Shown: positions 22,559 to 31,584 of the stretch, one piece after another
Layout of the letters: each line of letters begins with the position of its first letter
How positions within the stretch are numbered: position 1 is the stretch's first letter
NCBI GenBank assembly: GCA_900316975.1
Contig: ONFA01000020.1
Span: 1-43,912 of the forward strand
Source: an uncultured Prevotellaceae bacterium
Lineage (GTDB): Bacteria; Bacteroidota; Bacteroidia; Bacteroidales; Bacteroidaceae
Length of the DNA stretch: 43,912 nt
Reading direction: 5' to 3'
Made by a program: the position numbers and the translations under genes
Notes under the pieces: model-generated
What the model was told of the DNA's origin: nothing
Databases searched by the model: none
What the model saw: the letters and a program-made list of their open reading frames with translations, nothing else

Positions 22559-24766
22559 TTAGTCAATGTTGAGCATCAGTGCGTCGATGAAAAGGGTGAG
22601 GGTGGTGCGCTCTATCAACTTGCGATGATGAAGCGTGTCGAGTTTCTGACGCAAGTCTGCCATGTTCTTCTCGCTGACGATGGGGCGAAGTTGCTGATAG
22701 GCTTCTTTGACTTTTCCGTCAAGGAGCAGTACGATGCCCATGAGGATGTTAGCGTCCTCGCTGGCTGTTTCCACCCTTTGTAGTTCGAAAATGAATTTCA
22801 TGGCGTCATCCTTTTTGCCGCACACGATGAGACACCATGCCAAGAGGAGTTTTACCAATGTCGATTCCTCGTCGAGGAACGATGCCTTGTACAATAGCGG
22901 GAGTGCGGCTTCGTGTTCGTTGCATTGCATGAGCGATTGTGCCGCATTCATCAGGTATTTCAGACTCTCAGGGTTGATTTCCAGCAGTTCTTGGTAATAC
23001 TTGGCGGCATCTTCCATCCTGCCCGTAGAGTAGCACAGCGAGGCAAGGTGGCTGAGTGTCCACTTGGAGTTGGGCTTGATGCTGTTGGCAACGGTGTAGG
23101 CGTGGATGGTCTCTTCGGTGTGGTTCAGTTTCTGATGGCAGAAACCGATTTTTTGCCAGATGCTTGCCAAGGCTTCGTCGAACTCATTGTCGGCAAGTGT
23201 GGTGAAGATGTCCAATGCAGCCTGATAGAATTCTTTCCGCATCAGGAAATCGGCATATTGTGCCATTCCCTCCTTGTCGGTTGTCAAGAGTTCCTCCAAC
23301 CATGGGTTGCTGAACGGAGTGATGGGGTGCTCTTTCAGCAGGGCGAACGGATTGGTGAATTGCTGTTTGTAGGGGTAGAGATGGTAGAAGCGGTAGAGGT
23401 CGAACACATAGTGCCGACGGATGTCCGCCCTTTTCGGTTTCTGCAGTTCGGCACTCTCAGCCAGTTCGTCCATGTCCATTCCATCGGGGATTTGGCTGCT
23501 GATTTGTGTTTCGATGGCATTTCCTGCCGTACTGCCGAGGCTGGAGAATGTGAAGCAGAGTGAGTATTTGTCACTGTTGCAGAAAGGACTTCCATTCAGG
23601 ATGAGACGGATGATCTTGTTCACTTGCCCGTTTGCAAAGTTCTTGAGTTCGGGAGCGTGATTGTCGTCCAGCGAGAAAGGGTAGAACCAATGGGGCATCT
23701 GATGGAAGAACGAATAGCCCTTCAACGTGGAGAAGGAAGCGAAATAGACATCGGCGCCATCAAGTTGCATCTCAGCCATTTCGTGCATCTTCTTGTTCAT
23801 CTTCTCATCGTTCATCCATTCGGGATTCTCGCCGTTCTTGGCGAAGTCATCGGGGTTTATATTCGTCTGCTCAGGCTTTTTCCTCCTCATCACACCTTTC
23901 ATCAGCGCAGGCATGATGTCGTTGCGCATTCGGGAGGTCACGCTGTCGGTGGTGCAACTCATTTGCAGTTGCATCATGGTGGCATAGAGGTCATGCACGA
24001 AAGTGGCATCGTCGCTATAGATGCGCAATCGGTCTCTCAAATCCTGACTGTCCTTGATACTCGGGAAAAAGAGGTGGAAAACAAGCAGGAAGCCCACCAA
24101 TGCACGTTGCGACACGATGTCGTCTTCCACCAAGTAGCAATCCAGGAGGAAGAGCACCTTCGCGGTGTCCATGAACTCAAAAAGCGACAGGGTGACGGCG
24201 GTGATGAAGACCGCCTTGTCGTTGACACTGATGCTGTCCGAGAAAATGATGCGATTGGCTTGCTCCGTGTCGGTGCTTTGCCACACCTCGCACGTCCATG
24301 TCCAGTTGAACAGGTGCAGCATGGCTGTTTCGTGCTGTTCTTTGAGACTGTCCATACGATACTGACGAACCGTGTCGCGCAGCAATTCGTCAGCAGCAAC
24401 CTCATTGATTTCTTGCGACAAAGATTCGAGATGATTGACAATATTCTCGAAGGAAGCGATGTTCTTCAGTTCCTTCCGGGTGCTGACATACTTCTCTTCA
24501 GGGTGGTTCTTGATGCGTTCCAAGCGTTCCAGACGGCTTGCCACAAAAGAGAGTTGTTGGCAGATGTTGGCACGGATGCGTGTGCTTTGGGCATCATTCA
24601 TCCCTTGCAGCATGAACTGCAACATCTGTCGGTAGGTCGTCCAGAGATTCTCCGTCTCTTCTGACAATTCCCAATTCCCCATCTCCGCCACCTTCTGACG
24701 AATCAGTGGAAAGGTGTCGGCAAGGTTTCCCTCCCTGAGTTTGCTACGTAGGTCAATGTAGTCCAT
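22559..24766 (-). CDS. Tetratricopeptide-repeat protein, unknown function
   Basis: The 735-residue protein has no signal peptide or clear membrane segment. The N-terminal two thirds are helical and not recognised. From about residue 500 there are TPR-like units: FLMRKEFYQAALDIFTTLAD, IWQKIGFCHQKLNHTEETIH, LASLCYSTGRMEDAAKYYQE, LMNAAQSLMQCNEHEAALPL and LLLAWCLIVCGKKDDAMKFI. It probably acts as a scaffold for protein contacts. It sits 29 bp after the substrate-binding lipoprotein and 14 bp before the helicase, on the same strand, so the three genes look like one operon. Partner and role are unknown. Confidence 0.82.
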   Translation of the reverse strand: MDYIDLRSKLREGNLADTFPLIRQKVAEMGNWELSEETENLWTTYRQMLQFMLQGMNDAQSTRIRANICQQLSFVASRLERLERIKNHPEEKYVSTRKELKNIASFENIVNHLESLSQEINEVAADELLRDTVRQYRMDSLKEQHETAMLHLFNWTWTCEVWQSTDTEQANRIIFSDSISVNDKAVFITAVTLSLFEFMDTAKVLFLLDCYLVEDDIVSQRALVGFLLVFHLFFPSIKDSQDLRDRLRIYSDDATFVHDLYATMMQLQMSCTTDSVTSRMRNDIMPALMKGVMRRKKPEQTNINPDDFAKNGENPEWMNDEKMNKKMHEMAEMQLDGADVYFASFSTLKGYSFFHQMPHWFYPFSLDDNHAPELKNFANGQVNKIIRLILNGSPFCNSDKYSLCFTFSSLGSTAGNAIETQISSQIPDGMDMDELAESAELQKPKRADIRRHYVFDLYRFYHLYPYKQQFTNPFALLKEHPITPFSNPWLEELLTTDKEGMAQYADFLMRKEFYQAALDIFTTLADNEFDEALASIWQKIGFCHQKLNHTEETIHAYTVANSIKPNSKWTLSHLASLCYSTGRMEDAAKYYQELLEINPESLKYLMNAAQSLMQCNEHEAALPLLYKASFLDEESTLVKLLLAWCLIVCGKKDDAMKFIFELQRVETASEDANILMGIVLLLDGKVKEAYQQLRPIVSEKNMADLRQKLDTLHHRKLIERTTLTLFIDALMLNID

Positions 24767-24795
24767 TTTTGTTTCTTGAAGTTAAAGGAATGGAG

Positions 24796-25698
24796 TCAAT
24801 TCCCCACGAGATTTCTCCCTTTCGCCCATTTCTTCACATCAGTCATCATCGAGTCGGCATACTCCATGCTGACATGGAGGGGCGAATAGCGGAAGAGCGT
24901 GTCAGGCATCGCCGTCCGATGTTCCTTCGGAATGTACTCCAGCACATTCGAAAGCGTGTCGGCATTCAGTGCCGCAACAGCCTGGTCATACACACTCCTG
25001 ATGTTCTCGATTTCACGCTTTCTGGCTCGGTGGATGGAGTCATTGAAGAGTACGCACATGAGGTTCGCCACCTTCATCTCCTCCGTTCCGTTCAGCCTCT
25101 TGGCACCTCTCGCCACCGCTTCGCTGGCATAAGGTTCGGGCAGGATGGCACCATCCATCTGGTCTTGGTCAACCATCAGCCCACGAAGCCGTATATTGTT
25201 GATTTGTGGCTTGTTGAGATCAATGCTCTGCAACTTCACCGACTCCAGAATTTTGTCAGCAAAGTAATCCACCGCCGAGTGGCGCGTGATGCCGATGATC
25301 TTCTCTCTCAGGCTCTCCGCTTTCAGCAGTCGCGCTTTAGGTGCCGTAATGAGCCACATGCGCAGTTCACCCACCATCGCCACCTTTGCCGTGTCGCCCT
25401 GCCCCTGCCAGATGCAAGCCTTCACCAAGTCTGTCACGATGCCGTCAATGTTGCCATTCACAAAAGCAGTGTCGGCATCCATCGCAGCATCGAACGTTAC
25501 CAAATGGACATTCACACCCAACGAATCAAACAGGCCGATGGAATCGGCATAATAGAAGGGTAGGCACTCCATGGTCGGAAGCACCCCCAGTTTGATAGCA
25601 GTGGAATCCTCTTCGTTCACCGTCCCGTTCGTCTGGTTGCATGAACCACACAGTCCCACAACCATCAGCCACATGAATATCTCAATCAGTTTACGCAT
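24796..25698 (-). CDS. NMT1/NitT-type substrate-binding lipoprotein
   Basis: The 300-residue lipoprotein has a signal ending VGLCGSC (Cys near 20) and a type II periplasmic binding fold typical of the NitT/TauT/NMT1 family: IKLGVLPTMECLPFYYADSI then GLFDSLGVNVHLVTFDAAMD, FVNGNIDGIVTDLVKA, IIGITRHSAVDYFADKIL and MDGAILPEPYASEAVARGAK. Such proteins capture small molecules (taurine, nitrate, pyrimidine precursors, cofactor precursors) for ABC importers. No permease or ATPase gene lies nearby, which is unusual, and the following genes are a TPR protein and a helicase. The ligand cannot be told. It has its own promoter at 25736-25767. Confidence 0.87.
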   Translation of the reverse strand: MRKLIEIFMWLMVVGLCGSCNQTNGTVNEEDSTAIKLGVLPTMECLPFYYADSIGLFDSLGVNVHLVTFDAAMDADTAFVNGNIDGIVTDLVKACIWQGQGDTAKVAMVGELRMWLITAPKARLLKAESLREKIIGITRHSAVDYFADKILESVKLQSIDLNKPQINNIRLRGLMVDQDQMDGAILPEPYASEAVARGAKRLNGTEEMKVANLMCVLFNDSIHRARKREIENIRSVYDQAVAALNADTLSNVLEYIPKEHRTAMPDTLFRYSPLHVSMEYADSMMTDVKKWAKGRNLVGN

Positions 25699-25735
25699 CT
25701 TGCAATAATTTCTGCCATGTTATTCTAACAACTTG

Positions 25736-25767
25736 CAAATTTACGGATAATTGAGAGTGAAACCAAA
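25736..25767 (-). promoter_or_regulatory. Promoter of the lipoprotein-TPR-helicase unit
   Basis: TTTG (25767-25764), a 20-base spacer and TAAATTTG (25743-25736) on the minus strand, 37 bases before the start codon at 25698. Confidence 0.75.
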
Positions 25768-25810
25768 TTATTGACCAAAAAACTTGCGAAAGTGTTGTTT
25801 GAAAGCTGAC

Positions 25811-25846
25811 AAAAGAGAGGGGGGCGACCCCCATCGTACCCCTCTT
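25811..25846. repeat. GC-rich hairpin
   Basis: AAGAGAGGGG and CCCCTCTT pair around a shorter alternative hairpin GGGGG-CGA-CCCCC. It lies between the lipoprotein promoter and the gene remnants. It could be the old terminator of the minus-strand remnant that ends at 25874. Confidence 0.55.
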
Positions 25847-25873
25847 CCAGTCTTCCTGTGAAGGTGTCAAACC

Positions 25874-25984
25874 TTACGTAGTCACGTCCAACGCCTCGGC
25901 AGCACCACCCACCGACAAGTCCTTCTGCATTTGCTTGGACTTGCCGCTCGGGTAGAAGTTAATCTTCTTGATAAAGCCCTTCCC
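25874..25984 (-). pseudogene. 3' tail of an unidentified minus-strand gene
   Basis: The minus strand encodes KGFIKKINFYPSGKSKQMQK followed by DLSVGGAAEALDVTT and a stop, with codon use like the neighbours. Upstream of about 25985 the frame turns into the reverse complement of another gene's tail and loses protein character. There is no start codon in the credible part. It is best read as the C-terminal end of a gene whose 5' part has been deleted. Family not recognised. Confidence 0.55.
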
Positions 25985-25989
25985 CCAAT

Positions 25990-26113
25990 GGTGTCGTCCA
26001 CCTGGTGGGAGATTGAAAGCATCAAGGATGGCGTGATGAAATGGACGGCATTGTGTATGCACGAGGACGGAACGACTTACACAGCAACGTTCAGCATGAC
26101 GAAGATGAAATAA
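25990..26113 (+). pseudogene. 3' tail of a lipocalin-like protein gene
   Basis: The plus strand encodes MVSSTWWEIESIKDGVMKWT then ALCMHEDGTTYTATFSMTKM and K-stop. The W-E-I-x-S-I-K-D-x-x-M-K-W-T-A-L and DGTTYTATF-type strands resemble the C-terminal end of Bacteroidota lipocalin-like lipoproteins. The signal peptide and the front strands are missing. It abuts the minus-strand remnant back to back, which suggests that one deletion removed both 5' ends. Confidence 0.5.
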
Positions 26114-26156
26114 ATGAAAAATGTCGGTGAAATCGGAAAAGAATTGAAGTTCTGGC

Positions 26157-26203
26157 AAAAGAAAAAGAGCGGCAATGAAATCCATTGTCGCTCTTTTCTT
26201 TTT
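26157..26203. terminator. Bidirectional terminator between remnant and pgk
   Basis: AAAAGAAAAAGAGCGGCAATG and CATTGTCGCTCTTTTCTTTT form a 20-bp stem with one wobble pair and a 5-base loop, with T-runs on both strands. It serves pgk (minus) and the lipocalin remnant (plus). Confidence 0.85.
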
Positions 26204-26240
26204 GGGTGGAGTCGTATGTCTCCACTATAGGAGTGGGGGA

Positions 26241-27509
26241 TTACTCACCCTTTACGGCTGCGATGCCTGGAAGCACCTTACCCTCGATAGCCTCGAGAAG
26301 GGCACCACCACCAGTGGAGATGTAGGACACCTTGTCGGCAAGACCGAACTTGTTGACGCATGCCACAGAGTCGCCACCACCGATGAGTGAGAAAGCACCT
26401 TCCTGAGTAGCTTTGGCTACAGCCTCACCAACGGCACGAGAACCTGCGGTGAAGTCTTCGCACTCGAAACAGCCGGCAGGACCGTTCCAAAGGATAGTCT
26501 TGGCACCTTCGATAGCCTTGGTGAACTTCTCGCGGCTCTTGGGACCGATGTCGAGACCATCCCAACCATCTTCGATAGCGTTTGATGGGAATGTCTTGAT
26601 TTCTGCACCGGGTTTTACAGAGAATGTGGAGAAGTCGTAGCCTGTGCAGCATACAGAGTCTTCACCGAGAACGAGTTCAACGCCGTTCTCCTTTGCCATC
26701 TTCTCAACGCCGAGAGCGACATCGAGTTTGTCCAACTCTACGATTGAGTTGCCGATATTGCCACCGTGTGCCTTCATGAAGGTGTAGGTCATGCCACCGC
26801 AGAGGATGAGCTTATCAACCTTGCCGAGGAGGTTCTCGATGATGCCAATCTTTGTGGATACCTTTGAACCACCCATGATGGCTACGAATGGACGCTTGAT
26901 GTTGTTGAGCACGTTGTCAACAGCCTGCACTTCCTTCTCCATGAGGAGACCGAGCATCACGTCCTTCTTGTCGAAGTAGTCGGCGATAACAGCGGTGGAA
27001 GCGTGCTTGCGGTGAGCGGTACCGAAGGCATCCATCACCCAGCAGTCAGCATAAGAAGCGAGTTTCTTGGCGAACTCCTTCTGGCTTGCCTTCATGGCTT
27101 TCTTTGCCTCGTCGTAAGCAGGGTCTTCCTTGTCGATGCCTACTGGCTTGCCTTCCTCTTCGGGATAGTAGCGGAGGTTTTCGAGAAGGAGCACTTCACC
27201 TGGCTTCAGGGCTGCTGCCTGTTCGTCTGCCTTCTGGCAGTCATCGGCAAACTGTACGGGAACACCGAGTGCCTTGCTCACAGCAGGAACAATCTGCTTG
27301 AGAGAAAGTTCTGGCTTCACCTTACCCTTTGGCTTGCCCATGTGGGACATGATGATGAGGGCGCCACCTTTCTCAAGGATGAGTTTGAGGGTTGGGACTG
27401 CACCACGGATGCGGGTGTCGTCAGTGATGACTCCGTTCTGGATTGGCACGTTGAAATCTACGCGCACGATTGCCTTTTTGCCGGCAAAGTTGTACTCATT
27501 GATTGTCAT
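26241..27509 (-). CDS. pgk: Phosphoglycerate kinase
   Basis: Pgk converts 1,3-bisphosphoglycerate and ADP to 3-phosphoglycerate and ATP in glycolysis. The 422-residue protein opens with [20 protein letters not shown] (the RVDFNVP signature), then [78 protein letters not shown] and [14 protein letters not shown]. It is complete and normal in length. It lies 96 bp after panB on the same strand. No promoter consensus is visible in that gap, so it may be transcribed from the panB promoter. Terminator at 26157-26203. Confidence 0.98.
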   Translation of the reverse strand: MTINEYNFAGKKAIVRVDFNVPIQNGVITDDTRIRGAVPTLKLILEKGGALIIMSHMGKPKGKVKPELSLKQIVPAVSKALGVPVQFADDCQKADEQAAALKPGEVLLLENLRYYPEEEGKPVGIDKEDPAYDEAKKAMKASQKEFAKKLASYADCWVMDAFGTAHRKHASTAVIADYFDKKDVMLGLLMEKEVQAVDNVLNNIKRPFVAIMGGSKVSTKIGIIENLLGKVDKLILCGGMTYTFMKAHGGNIGNSIVELDKLDVALGVEKMAKENGVELVLGEDSVCCTGYDFSTFSVKPGAEIKTFPSNAIEDGWDGLDIGPKSREKFTKAIEGAKTILWNGPAGCFECEDFTAGSRAVGEAVAKATQEGAFSLIGGGDSVACVNKFGLADKVSYISTGGGALLEAIEGKVLPGIAAVKGE

Positions 27510-27605
27510 AGTTGTTTGTTGTTTAGTTGTTTTGGGGTTATTGTTTATTATTATTGTAATGTCGTGATGACGTTATATCGTTATCTCGTAATAATGCCCT
27601 CTCTC

Positions 27606-28427
27606 TTAGTATTGCTCGTTCTCGTTGGGGAAGTTGCCTTCCTTCACGTCTTCCACATAGTGTCCGATGGCATCGGTCATGATGGTGTTGAGGTCGGCAT
27701 AGCGGCGTAGGAACTTGGGTGAGAATCCGCGTGTCATGCCCAGCATGTCGGCAATGACGAGCACTTGTCCGTCGCATGCGCCACCTGCTCCGATGCCGAT
27801 GACGGGAATCTTCAGTTCGCTGGTGACTTGTGCTGCCAACTTGGCGGGAATCTTCTCCAGCACAACGGCAAAACAACCAGCCTCTTCCAGCGCATGTGCA
27901 TCGCTGATGAGTTTGTTGGCTTCTGCTTCTTCCTTAGCACGCACAGTGTAGGTGCCAAACTTGTTGATGGCCTGGGGCGTGAGGCCAAGGTGTCCGCAGA
28001 TGGGAATGCCGGCATCGAGGATTTTCCGCACTGCGGGAATGATCTCCACACCGCCTTCCAACTTCAGCGCGTCGCAATGAGTCTCCTTCATGATGCGCAC
28101 GGCATTGGTCACAGCCTCTGTCTCGTTCACCTGGTAGGTGCCAAAAGGCATGTCGCACACGACGAGTGCACGCTTCACGCCACGCACCACGCTCTTGGCA
28201 TGGTATATCATCTGGTCGAGTGTGATTGGGAGAGTTGTCCAGTTTCCTGCCATCACGTTGCTGGCGGAGTCGCCCACGAGGATGACATCAATTCCGGCAG
28301 CATCGGTGATGCTTGCTGTTGTGTAATCGTAAGATGTAAGCATTGCAATCTTCTTACCTTCTGCTTTCATCTGAATCAATCTGTGTGTTGTGACCTTTCG
28401 CTGGTCTTCCACTAAATATCCTGCCAT
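27606..28427 (-). CDS. panB: Ketopantoate hydroxymethyltransferase
   Basis: PanB makes ketopantoate from 2-ketoisovalerate and 5,10-methylene-THF, the first step of pantothenate synthesis. The 273-residue protein shows [20 protein letters not shown] then [13 protein letters not shown] (metal Asp), [20 protein letters not shown] (second Asp), DALKLEGG (Glu), [25 protein letters not shown] and [19 protein letters not shown]. All family signatures are present. It draws on the same folate pool as FolD and MetH. A promoter overlaps the 3' end of the preceding receptor gene. Confidence 0.97.
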   Translation of the reverse strand: MAGYLVEDQRKVTTHRLIQMKAEGKKIAMLTSYDYTTASITDAAGIDVILVGDSASNVMAGNWTTLPITLDQMIYHAKSVVRGVKRALVVCDMPFGTYQVNETEAVTNAVRIMKETHCDALKLEGGVEIIPAVRKILDAGIPICGHLGLTPQAINKFGTYTVRAKEEAEANKLISDAHALEEAGCFAVVLEKIPAKLAAQVTSELKIPVIGIGAGGACDGQVLVIADMLGMTRGFSPKFLRRYADLNTIMTDAIGHYVEDVKEGNFPNENEQY

Positions 28428-28453
28428 TTTCAGTTGCTTTTCTTAACAGAATG

Positions 28454-28483
28454 CAAAGTTACACATTATTCTTAAAACTCAAA
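28454..28483 (-). promoter_or_regulatory. Promoter of panB
   Basis: TTTG (28483-28480), an 18-base spacer and TAACTTTG (28461-28454) on the minus strand. The -33 box lies inside the last codons of the TonB-dependent receptor gene. Confidence 0.65.
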
Positions 28484-30874
28484 CAACAATCGTGCATTTA
28501 TTTGACGTCCGGTCAGGTAATTTGGCACCGCGTATTGATGATTTGTAATGTCTGTGACCCAATAGTAACTGTTCACGTTCGCAATGTCGAGAATGTTGAA
28601 AGCATCCACACCCAGCCAAATGTTCTTGAAAGCTCGCCCAATCCCTGTGTGGATGTGCCGGTCTTCGTTCTTCAGCAGTCGGTAACTGATGCCTAAGTCA
28701 ACACGGCGATAACTGGACATACGGAACACTTGCTTTTCGCGTCCGGAGTGGGGGGGGCCGAAGGGAAGTCCGCCTGCATAATGTCCCTGCAAAGTCATCT
28801 TCCAACGGTCTGTGCTAGGGAAGTAGTCGCTGAAGAAGATGGCGCAGTTCAATCGCTGGTCGGTCGGACGTGGCACATAATGGCTGCCTCCGATTTTCTC
28901 TTCCGTCTTCATGATGCCCACACTCAACCATGAATCTGTGCCTGGCACAAACTCACCGTAAATCTTTAGGTCGAGACCTGCCGCATAACCTTTTGAGATG
29001 TTTCCACCATAATAGACAACTCGCACATTGTCAATGTTGTAAGGGACAAGGTTGCTGAGCGCCTTGTAATATGCTTCTGCTGTGAACTTGAAGGGGCGTT
29101 GGTTCACTCTGAATTTGTATTCCATACCCAACACGAAGTGGATGCTTCGTTGTGACTTGATATCGGTGCGCAGAAATGCCATCGTGTTGTTGTTCACCTT
29201 CGTGGTGTCACGCATTTCTTTATAGAAAGGTGTCTGGTAATACACACCTGTGGAGAAGCGGTAGGTGAGATTATCGTTGTTGGCTGGCGTGAAAGCCACT
29301 GTGGCGCGTGGCGAGAAAAGTGTCTCTTTGCTCCAATCCCAGTGAGTCAGTCGCGCACCATAGTTCAACACCAAACTTCCTTCTGCCACATCTTTTCTCC
29401 ATGTGTCTTGAAAATAGAGTTCATAATGATTTGATTTTTCACTATTTACAGAAACCATATTATAGATGAGGTCTAAGCGTTCGGGAGAGTGGGGGAGGGA
29501 ATAGCCTGCCGAATCTCTCATCTCCCATTCACGCATCGTCTCGTCCACTTTTTCCATCTTCATCAAGGCACCATATCGCAACCAATGGCTGCTGAAGCGA
29601 TTCTGTCCCGTGATGCCGACATTCACCATGCTGGCGTTCAGGCGGTTTCGAGCGTGCTCATGATAGGTGCCGATGCCTAAACTCTCGTCGTCGCCATCGT
29701 TGTTCAACCAATATTCTCCGTTGATGTCATAGGTCTCTCGTTCCTTCGTCTTGAATCCCGACCAATTAAAGGTCAAGGAGTTCATCTTGTTGAAGTTATG
29801 GGTGGCTGAGAAGGCACCGAAATAGGTATAGAACTTGTCTTGTTCGCTACCATCAAAATACACTTTGAACTCTTTCAAATCCTCGCTGGTGCCAAATTTC
29901 GTCGTTCGGTCGCTTGGCGTGAAATCGTAGTTGTTGGTCGAAATGACACCCATCAAATCGATGGTCCATCGTTGATTCGGACTCCAACTCATATAAGTCT
30001 GGTAATCAAAGTCACGTGGGTCATATTCTCCCTTTGTTTGCAGCGTACCCAACAAGTTCTTCATGGTCTTGTAACGTACGGCATGGGTCATCGAGAACTT
30101 TTCTGTGCCAAACCCAAGATAGCCGCTGGCACCTAAAAGACTGGCACTTACGCTGGCTTCTAAGCCTTTCACCTTCTTATATGTGATGTCCAGCACACTC
30201 GACATTTTCTCTCCATAACGTGCCTCGAAACCGCCTGCGGAGAACCCGATCCGTTCCACTATGTCAGGATTGATAATGCTCAATCCCTCTTGCTGTCCGC
30301 TACGAATCAGTAGAGGACGGTAAACTTCTATTCCGTTGATATACACGGAGTTTTCATCAAACGAACCACCTCGCACATTGTATTGTGAGGACAACTCATT
30401 ATGGGTCGAAACGCCTGCCTGACTCGTGATGAGCCTTTCCACACCGCCACCCGAAGCATTTCCCATGTGCTTCATATCCTGCATGTTCACGTCTGTCATC
30501 GTACTTGTCTGGCGGCGTATATCTGTCACTTGAACTTCTCCCAATTCATATCCCAATGAAGGCAACATCACATTGAGTGTCACCGAATCCACTGGATTCT
30601 GCAACACTCGTTTCCGAGTTTCATAACCCAACATGGAAAAGACGACAACCATGGAATCTGCGCTTTCACAAGAAAAACGAAATTCTCCCTTCAAATTACA
30701 CACAGTACCGCATCCGGTGCCTTCCACACGAACCTGAGCCAATTCCAGCGCTGATTTCTGGTCATCAACAACTTTGCCTTTAATCACAACAGTTTGAGCA
30801 TGACCCATAGCCACACTCAATATCCACAACATGCACGTTGCGCCTATATATTTATATATATTGTGCCGTCTCAT
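28472..30874 (-). CDS. TonB-dependent outer-membrane receptor
   Basis: The 800-residue protein has a signal peptide ending GHAQ, then a carboxypeptidase-regulatory-like domain (VVIKGKVVDDQKSALELAQV to MLPSLGYELGEVQV, about 28-115), a plug domain (about 125-235; VERLITSQAGVSTHNELSSQ then YNVRGGSFDENSVYINGIEV) and a beta-barrel ending GRQINARLLFEF with the usual C-terminal Phe. Energy comes from TonB-ExbBD. No SusD partner is present, so it is not a standard polysaccharide utilisation pair; the substrate may be a metal complex, a cofactor or a protein-derived ligand. It is a single gene upstream of panB. Confidence 0.93.
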   Translation of the reverse strand: MRRHNIYKYIGATCMLWILSVAMGHAQTVVIKGKVVDDQKSALELAQVRVEGTGCGTVCNLKGEFRFSCESADSMVVVFSMLGYETRKRVLQNPVDSVTLNVMLPSLGYELGEVQVTDIRRQTSTMTDVNMQDMKHMGNASGGGVERLITSQAGVSTHNELSSQYNVRGGSFDENSVYINGIEVYRPLLIRSGQQEGLSIINPDIVERIGFSAGGFEARYGEKMSSVLDITYKKVKGLEASVSASLLGASGYLGFGTEKFSMTHAVRYKTMKNLLGTLQTKGEYDPRDFDYQTYMSWSPNQRWTIDLMGVISTNNYDFTPSDRTTKFGTSEDLKEFKVYFDGSEQDKFYTYFGAFSATHNFNKMNSLTFNWSGFKTKERETYDINGEYWLNNDGDDESLGIGTYHEHARNRLNASMVNVGITGQNRFSSHWLRYGALMKMEKVDETMREWEMRDSAGYSLPHSPERLDLIYNMVSVNSEKSNHYELYFQDTWRKDVAEGSLVLNYGARLTHWDWSKETLFSPRATVAFTPANNDNLTYRFSTGVYYQTPFYKEMRDTTKVNNNTMAFLRTDIKSQRSIHFVLGMEYKFRVNQRPFKFTAEAYYKALSNLVPYNIDNVRVVYYGGNISKGYAAGLDLKIYGEFVPGTDSWLSVGIMKTEEKIGGSHYVPRPTDQRLNCAIFFSDYFPSTDRWKMTLQGHYAGGLPFGPPHSGREKQVFRMSSYRRVDLGISYRLLKNEDRHIHTGIGRAFKNIWLGVDAFNILDIANVNSYYWVTDITNHQYAVPNYLTGRQINARLLFEF

Positions 30875-31066
30875 TCATTACAAATAACGATATTCCTTTC
30901 CGTATATTGTAATTTCATCAATAATTAGGGGAATTTGTGTGTAAAATAGAAAGAGTGGGTGCCTGCTAAAATAATCTCCCTTTTACTATTTAACATAATC
31001 ACGATTACATTTCAATCACGCATGGCGAATTATTAAGGGCAAAAATGGTATGTAAAACCAGCCTTT

Positions 31067-31135
31067 CAGCGCATCACATTTCACCCTTACAGCGTGTAAT
31101 ATTTCATTCTTTCAGCGTGTAATATTTCACGCACC
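31067..31135. repeat. Three 23-bp tandem units upstream of the receptor gene
   Basis: CAGCGCATCACATTTCA, CAGCGTGTAATATTTCA and CAGCGTGTAATATTTCA begin at 31067, 31090 and 31113, an exact 23-base period with a variable six-base end. The period equals that of the array at 20431, but the sequence differs. The surrounding 30875-31584 gap contains no credible gene. Confidence 0.8.
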
Positions 31136-31188
31136 GTGCCGACCTTATTTCAGCGTACGAGCAACTTATAGATTTCCCGATAATGGCA

Positions 31189-31278
31189 CCAAATGTTTGA
31201 AAAGTTTGCCGACATTCGGTGGAGCCAAATGTTCAAAAAGTTTGCCGACATTCGGCGAAGCCAAATGCTCGAAAAAGG
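31189..31278 (+). repeat. 36-bp tandem repeat, locus 1
   Basis: Units at 31189-31224 and 31225-31260 plus a half unit to 31278 follow the pattern CCAAATGTTCAAAAAGTTTG-CCGACATTCGGCGAAG. Each contains a GCCGA-CAT-TCGGC hairpin. The length is 12 codons and the repeat stays open in one frame (SQMFKKFADIRR), but there is no sign that it is a gene. The same unit appears inverted at 43.6-43.7 kb. Confidence 0.88.
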
Positions 31279-31329
31279 TAAACAAAGGAATATGCTGATG
31301 AGCCAAAATATCTCGATGAAATCGGGAAA

Positions 31330-31375
31330 AAATAAAGTGGATACTCCTGCCAGAACTTGGTCACGGAGTATCCAC
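31330..31375 (-). terminator. Minus-strand terminator downstream of dnaB
   Basis: On the minus strand GTGGATACTCC (31375-31365) and GGAGTATCCAC (31347-31337) form an 11-bp stem followed by TTTATTTTTT. It lies about 210 bases after the dnaB stop. A further weak hairpin ATGCCTT/AAGGCAT lies at about 31458-31486. Confidence 0.7.
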
Positions 31376-31584
31376 GCCTTCTAATTGATAAAGTGAGAAA
31401 AAATGTATCATTCAAACAACGGATACGTTGCTCACGCAACCATTTCGTGTTGAATGTATGCCTTGAGTTCTCGCGAATGAAGGCATAATCATCTGAAAAT
31501 TAAATTGGTTTCATTCAATCATTACAAATTGCTTGTTTCATTTCATTCTTGCATATATCTCGTGTCGATATGTTCTACACTACA

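Noticed and set aside
23624..24664. A 346-residue plus-strand frame inside the TPR gene
   Set aside because: Shadow frame; the minus-strand TPR protein has clear repeats and operon context.
31189..31278. CRISPR array
   Set aside because: The 36-bp units are directly adjacent with no spacers, only 2.5 copies, and no cas genes are present.
31193..31384. Small plus-strand frame reading MFEKFADIRWSQMFKKFADI
   Set aside because: It is the translation of the 36-bp tandem repeat and runs on through a terminator hairpin; no sign of a real gene.
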